This document shows, one piece after another, positions 60,374 to 64,000 of a stretch of 64,000 nucleotides of DNA. A program made the position numbers and the translations under genes. Origin of the DNA: Bacillota bacterium (GTDB lineage: Bacteria; Bacillota; Limnochordia; Darwinibacteriales; DTU012); contig DUVS01000027.1 of NCBI GenBank assembly GCA_012840925.1, positions 49,866 to 113,865 of the forward strand. Direction: 5' to 3'. The notes below the pieces were generated by a model. It ran no database searches, had not been told where the DNA came from, and saw only the letters and a list, made by a program, of their open reading frames with translations. Position 1 is the first letter of the stretch; each line of letters opens with the position of its first letter.

Positions 60374-60916
60374 GTGTTGAGACAGACACGCACCTTGGTA
60401 TATTTGGCTATTCTGGTTGCTTTGAGTATCGTGTTAAGCAGGGTTTTCAGCGTTCGAATCAGTCTTGCAGGGATTGAGGGCATTCGAATTGGCCTTGGCG
60501 GCTTACCAATCATTCTGGCCGGGCTTGCCTTGGGGCCGTGGCACGGCGGTGTTGTGGGAGCCCTTGCCGACGTTGTCGGCTACATGATTAATCCTATGGG
60601 TGGTTTTGCTCCCCATTTCACCCTCTCAGCGTACCTGACCGGGTTTATTCCCGGAGCGGTAATCTGGTATGTTTTTCAAAATAAAAACCGATATTGGAAG
60701 CTGGTTTTGGCTATTCTCTTAGGAGAGCTTGTAACAAACGTGATATTGGTCCCATACTTCCTCTACAGCTTGTACGGACTGCCAATCAAGCCGATGTTGA
60801 TTCCGCGCCTGTGTTCAGTTCTGATTCAAGCTCCGTTCTATGCTTACTGTATCAAGGTTATCCTGGATTTCAACCTCTTAAGGTTGACCAACGTATCCAG
60901 TCAGCCGAAAAGCTGA
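60374..60916 (+). CDS. folT: Folate ECF transporter substrate-binding subunit
   Basis: This 180-residue, six-span S component of a group II energy-coupling-factor transporter shows RISLAGIEGIRIGLGGLPII, GPWHGGVVGALADVVGYMIN, FAPHFTLSAYLTGFIPG and LIPRLCSVLIQAPFYAYCIK, fitting FolT. It imports folate using shared EcfA/EcfT subunits encoded elsewhere. GTG 60374 is the start, with AAAGGAG seven bases upstream; the frame extends to 60257, but that part is the riboswitch. It is controlled by the THF riboswitch and ends at a GC-rich hairpin. Folates feed PurN of the purine operon. Confidence 0.92.
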   Translation: MLRQTRTLVYLAILVALSIVLSRVFSVRISLAGIEGIRIGLGGLPIILAGLALGPWHGGVVGALADVVGYMINPMGGFAPHFTLSAYLTGFIPGAVIWYVFQNKNRYWKLVLAILLGELVTNVILVPYFLYSLYGLPIKPMLIPRLCSVLIQAPFYAYCIKVILDFNLLRLTNVSSQPKS

Positions 60917-60945
60917 CGGAAGGTTGTTTTTTAACTAAATAACAA

Positions 60946-60988
60946 GGCCGGGGCATTTAGAGGTGGATGACACTTCTTTACCCCGGCC
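60946..60988. terminator. GC-rich hairpin between folT and the epimerase gene
   Basis: GGCCGGGG pairs with CCCCGGCC across a 27-nt loop, extended by ACA/TGT, followed by TTGTTTAT. It lies between convergent genes and may serve both. Confidence 0.6.
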
Positions 60989-61011
60989 TGTTGTTTATAT
61001 TCAGGACTCGA

Positions 61012-61941
61012 TTAGAATCGGGATAATGTCAGGGTGATCATTCCCCTTAATTCATCCCGCGGCTGCAGATAAACGGTTCCGGTTTCGGGCACGCCTTGAT
61101 TGGCCAAGTTAAAGCCGTTATTGCAATTGGTCACAGGCTCTATGGCAAAATAGCGCTGGTCATCCTTGGGACAAAACATGATCAAGTGCTCATAAACGGG
61201 ATCCCATGCCATTGACAAACGTACTCTGGCTTGGAGCCATTCAATTATGGCAGGTTTGTGCTCAACTCGGAAGCATTTATCGACAAATGCTGTAGTCAGC
61301 TCTTTAGCTTGCGAAAAATCCAATTCCGGTGGCACCGCCTCCCACCCTCCTGTTGGAATCGGGGTCTCACCAGGATAGACACCGACCATCGGCAGTTCGA
61401 CGATCACTTGATCATCCTTCTCTGTCAAGTTCCTTACGAAGTAAGGATGGATACCCATTCCTGCAGGCATTTCTTGATCACCAAGGTTTTGAACTGTGGT
61501 GCTGATCAAGCACTGATTTGCCTCCAATTGGTAACAAATGCCTGCTTTAAACGGGAAAGGCCAGGATATACCCTGATATTCGGTGCTGACAAATTCCAAC
61601 TCCAGCCTGGTTTTCGATTGAAACAGGATCTTCCAGGGGCGGCTCCGCACCTCCCCGTGAATAGCATGCCCATCGGTGGAAGTGATGGCCAATTGGTATG
61701 TATGGGCTTTGTGAACCAAAATTCCATCTTTGATTCGGTTTGAATATGGAATCATGTTAAACGAACTGAATCTCCCAGGCTCAATTTTTTCAATAGCACT
61801 CTCAGGTGTAGGCCGCATCACATCAACCCAACGATCATCCAATATGTACTTGAAACAAAAGATCGATGCTCCTACTGATGGTGTGATTCCAACCTGCAGC
61901 TGTTCATTTTCCAGCAAGACAACATCACTGCGAGCCTGCAT
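61012..61941 (-). CDS. Aldose 1-epimerase family protein
   Basis: This 309-residue galactose-mutarotase-fold enzyme interconverts alpha and beta anomers or acts on a sugar phosphate. Visible are NMIPYSNRIKDGILV near residue 65, HAIHGEVRSRPWKI with the first catalytic His near 95, GMGIHPYFVRNL with the second His near 165, and the catalytic Glu in YFAIEPVTNCNNGFNL near 270. ATG 61941 is chosen (GAGGAGGTTTGGTTG). It converges with folT and lies 152 bp downstream of the FliT-like gene, beyond that gene's terminator. No sugar operon is next to it. Confidence 0.9.
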   Translation of the reverse strand: MQARSDVVLLENEQLQVGITPSVGASIFCFKYILDDRWVDVMRPTPESAIEKIEPGRFSSFNMIPYSNRIKDGILVHKAHTYQLAITSTDGHAIHGEVRSRPWKILFQSKTRLELEFVSTEYQGISWPFPFKAGICYQLEANQCLISTTVQNLGDQEMPAGMGIHPYFVRNLTEKDDQVIVELPMVGVYPGETPIPTGGWEAVPPELDFSQAKELTTAFVDKCFRVEHKPAIIEWLQARVRLSMAWDPVYEHLIMFCPKDDQRYFAIEPVTNCNNGFNLANQGVPETGTVYLQPRDELRGMITLTLSRF

Positions 61942-62034
61942 CAACCAAACCTCCTCTCAAACACTGCTTTACAGATATTGTTACATTATATTAGTTCCAT
62001 CAGCCTGCCGATTTTCCTTTCCCCAGCAGAACGC

Positions 62035-62071
62035 AAAAAAGTAGTGATCAGCCTTCAGGCTGTCACTACTT
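62035..62071 (-). terminator. Terminator of the fliD/FliT-like transcript
   Basis: On the minus strand AGTAGTGA.AGCC-TGAA-GGCT..TCACTACT is followed by TTTTTTGCG, 23 bp past the FliT-like gene. Confidence 0.9.
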
Positions 62072-62094
62072 GTGGGCAACACTATTTTTACACA

Positions 62095-62475
62095 CTACTC
62101 GCGACGATCAATGAAATAGCCTTCTGTTTGGACTGTTTCAGGGTTATATGCCTTCGTAGTACGTTGACTCTGCTTGACCTGGTTCAATCTGCGGATAAAC
62201 AGATTCTTAAAATTAGCCATGAGCTTAGTGCTTTGTTCATCCAGGGCAATGATTTCCTCAACAATCTGCTTTTCCCGGGAAGACAAGGGCTCTTGATCCA
62301 AGACACTGATTTGCTCGATCAAATCTTGTCGCTGCTCAATCAATTCCGACAGCTTGTTCTGTACTTCTTCCTGCTCCCAATCAGCATTCTGGCAGTAATC
62401 CAGCTGTCGTTTGGCAGCAGCCAGCAGTTTTTGAAACAAATCCAGTCGTTCGGGAATACGTTCGTTAATAGCCAT
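62095..62475 (-). CDS. FliT-like flagellar chaperone
   Basis: This 126-residue, almost wholly helical protein (RLDLFQKLLAAAKRQLDYCQ, KLSELIEQRQDLIEQISVLD, LDEQSTKLMANFKNLFIRRL) is typical of FliT/FlgN-type chaperones that hold flagellar cap or hook proteins before export. It directly follows fliD (ATG 62475, a few bases after its stop), and FliT is the known FliD chaperone, so context supports the call. Sequence alone is weak because short helical proteins look alike. A strong terminator follows. A fliS gene is not seen between fliD and this gene. Confidence 0.72.
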   Translation of the reverse strand: MAINERIPERLDLFQKLLAAAKRQLDYCQNADWEQEEVQNKLSELIEQRQDLIEQISVLDQEPLSSREKQIVEEIIALDEQSTKLMANFKNLFIRRLNQVKQSQRTTKAYNPETVQTEGYFIDRRE

Positions 62476-62478
62476 CAC

Positions 62479-63957
62479 CTATCCATTCGTCATAACTGCC
62501 AATTGCTGGTACAACCAGTCTGACTGGGCATACATTTGCTGCAAGGCTCTCTCCATGGCGACAAACTTCTTCCAATACCGGGCTTCCAGCTGGATCATCC
62601 GCTCTTCCATGACCGCTATCTGTTCTTCATACGAGCGAATCTTCTCAGACAGCGTACTGGTATCATACAGAGATGTTGTTTTACCGGCTGTGTCAGCCAA
62701 GCGGTTCATCCCTGTTGTCAGCACACTATTTAACCTTCTGACAACCCCTTGGCTCCGCTCTGTAGCTCCATTGTTGGTGAACAAAGCTATTACTTCGTCA
62801 GGATTATTCTGAACTGCTTTGCGAAGCTGAGTTTCATTGATATGCAGTTTTCCGTACTCATACCAACCGCCTGTAGTAATTCCTATTTTGCTCAAGGAAC
62901 TTGACCCATCAATACCTTCGACAATGGAGCCTATAGCCCGGCGCATTTCGGAGACTAGATTCGTTAGAATTCTGTCTGAGCGCAGCAGCCCACTCTTGGC
63001 CCTTTCTTCCCACAGTTCAATATCTTTCTCGTCCATTTCCTTTTTCTGGGCTTCTGTCAAAGGCGGGTAGTCCCGGTAGAAAGGCTCGTTAATTTTACCT
63101 TGAATCTCAGCCAACAACTCGTTATATTTTTCCACCATTGTCTTGATGCTGTCCACAATGCGATCCGTATCCTGAACAACTTCCAATTTGACTGTCTCGT
63201 CGGAAACTGAGCGCAAGTTGATGTTCAAACCAGCAAAGGTAAAGCTGTTGCTCTCCCTCTGGGTTCTTAACCCATTTATCACAAACTCGGCATCCTCGCC
63301 AATCTCATCTTTCCCCCAAACCTCTCCATCAAGCAAAACCTGATTGACGAAATTCTGGGTGTCGAAGTCATCATCAAACTGGACAACTGCATTTGAACCT
63401 GTTGCGTTGCTTCTAAATACTAGTGCATCAGTCACTTCATCGTAGAGAACCGTAATCCCCAGTTCTTTATTTTGATTGATTTTTTGGACAAAGCTATTAA
63501 TGGTTTCACCAGGCCCAATAGCTACTTCAACATATTCAGCATCCTCACGTGAGCGTAAACGAATCGTTGTTCCCGTGAAGCTCTCGTCATTGACCAAGGC
63601 CTCAAGCTGCTGGCTTACTTTCGCTTCATTGGCGCTGATCTTGACCGCGGAGGTGGCTAACTTGTCGACCTTAATCTCATAGATCCCATACTGGGCTTGG
63701 CCAGCTACCTGTGCTTTTACCACAGACTCATCTGAAGACGAAACCAGACGAGCCATATAATTGGACTGCAGCTGCATGTTAAACACAAGGTCGCGAAAAC
63801 TGGTGATTTTAGTCATCAATGCTCGATATTGATCTCGCTGCCATTCTGTCCTGATTTTTTGCTGGTAAATCCGGTCCAACGGCAGTCGTTCGACTTGCAT
63901 CAACTGGTCAACAATCTGTTCGGTATCAAAACCGGATGCTAAACCTCCAATACGCAT
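62479..63957 (-). CDS. fliD: Flagellar filament capping protein
   Basis: This 492-residue hook-associated protein 2 sits at the filament tip and guides flagellin polymerisation. N-terminal MRIGGLASGFDTEQIVDQLM and ERLPLDRIYQQKIRTEWQRD give the FliD_N domain. GINTHL-type core folds in the middle include NSFTFAGLNINLRSVSDE. The C-terminal domain (VSEMRRAIGSIVEGIDGSSS, SKIGITTGGWYEYGKLHINE) ends in a coiled coil. The start is ATG 63957 with GAAGGAGGTCGGTTGCG, the strongest ribosome site in this part. It shows that the organism is flagellated. More flagellar genes are expected beyond base 64000. Confidence 0.96.
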   Translation of the reverse strand: MRIGGLASGFDTEQIVDQLMQVERLPLDRIYQQKIRTEWQRDQYRALMTKITSFRDLVFNMQLQSNYMARLVSSSDESVVKAQVAGQAQYGIYEIKVDKLATSAVKISANEAKVSQQLEALVNDESFTGTTIRLRSREDAEYVEVAIGPGETINSFVQKINQNKELGITVLYDEVTDALVFRSNATGSNAVVQFDDDFDTQNFVNQVLLDGEVWGKDEIGEDAEFVINGLRTQRESNSFTFAGLNINLRSVSDETVKLEVVQDTDRIVDSIKTMVEKYNELLAEIQGKINEPFYRDYPPLTEAQKKEMDEKDIELWEERAKSGLLRSDRILTNLVSEMRRAIGSIVEGIDGSSSLSKIGITTGGWYEYGKLHINETQLRKAVQNNPDEVIALFTNNGATERSQGVVRRLNSVLTTGMNRLADTAGKTTSLYDTSTLSEKIRSYEEQIAVMEERMIQLEARYWKKFVAMERALQQMYAQSDWLYQQLAVMTNG

Positions 63958-64000
63958 CGCAACCGACCTCCTTCCGAAACTGTCTACAGTATTTTTATCG

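Noticed and set aside
1..64000. CRISPR arrays, tRNA/rRNA genes, transposases, prophage genes, toxin-antitoxin pairs
   Set aside because: None seen: no regularly spaced repeats, cloverleaf sequences or recognisable mobile-element proteins on either strand.

Overview
The window reads as chromosome from an anaerobic, flagellated and probably diderm member of the Bacillota (a Limnochordia-, Halanaerobiales- or Negativicutes-like lineage). The Bacillota signs are strong GGAGG-type ribosome sites, frequent GTG/TTG starts, a candidate PurR box, an Fe-S type PurF with propeptide, a THF riboswitch in front of folT, and a CD3324-type regulator. The outer-membrane signs are two TolC-family proteins in a type I secretion operon, a LolA-like protein, a BepA-like M48 protease and a beta-strand-rich exported protein. 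Rnf, radical-SAM/B12 and Re-citrate-synthase-like genes point to anaerobic metabolism. The taxon is inferred, not proven.

Layout: 1-1609 holds a truncated rnfC and trmL. 1689-5093 is a four-gene envelope operon. 5230-11739 is housekeeping: an FMN glutamate-synthase-like protein, a B12 radical SAM protein, a TGS-nucleoside kinase, a PepT-like peptidase and ogt. 11806-14397 encodes a HEAT-repeat/pectate-lyase fusion, followed by glnS and a lipoprotein. 17091-22896 carries carbohydrate genes (Gfo/Idh/MocA, AraC, a glycoside hydrolase) and a HEPN-like/CBS protein. 22985-23489 has a CD3324-type regulator behind a 25-codon ORF and its own promoter. 23486-30843 is a purine operon (purE-L-F-M-N-D) with a promoter, paired PurBox-like sites and a structured leader; purC, purS, purQ, purB and purH are not in it.

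30875-46569 has PatB, an MscS channel, a TetR-led oligopeptide ABC operon, split chrA, a phosphoglucomutase, a circularly permuted phosphoglycerate mutase, a cold-shock gene, rapZ, and an MFS/flavoprotein pair. 46684-49189 pairs isocitrate dehydrogenase with a Re-citrate/homocitrate synthase head to tail across a shared terminator. 49394-50691 is a compact ECF sigma operon with three small unknown proteins. 50763-51894 has an ASRT-domain gene and a class II aldolase. 51943-58570 is a type I secretion operon: C39-peptidase ABC exporter, HlyD adaptor, and two TolC-family proteins, one of which appears to lack the beta-barrel. 59640-64000 has a glyoxalase-family gene with an apparent frameshift, a THF riboswitch-folT unit, an aldose epimerase, and the start of a flagellar cluster (fliD and a FliT-like gene).

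The most striking observation is the 521-residue phosphoglycerate mutase at 40404-41969. Its C-terminal half precedes its N-terminal half, and nearly all catalytic residues are kept at the expected spacings. Other leads are the barrel-less TolC relative with a likely ATT start, the three-segment RNA switch in front of folT, the ECF operon and the HEPN-CBS fusion. No rRNA, tRNA, CRISPR array, insertion sequence or prophage was seen.
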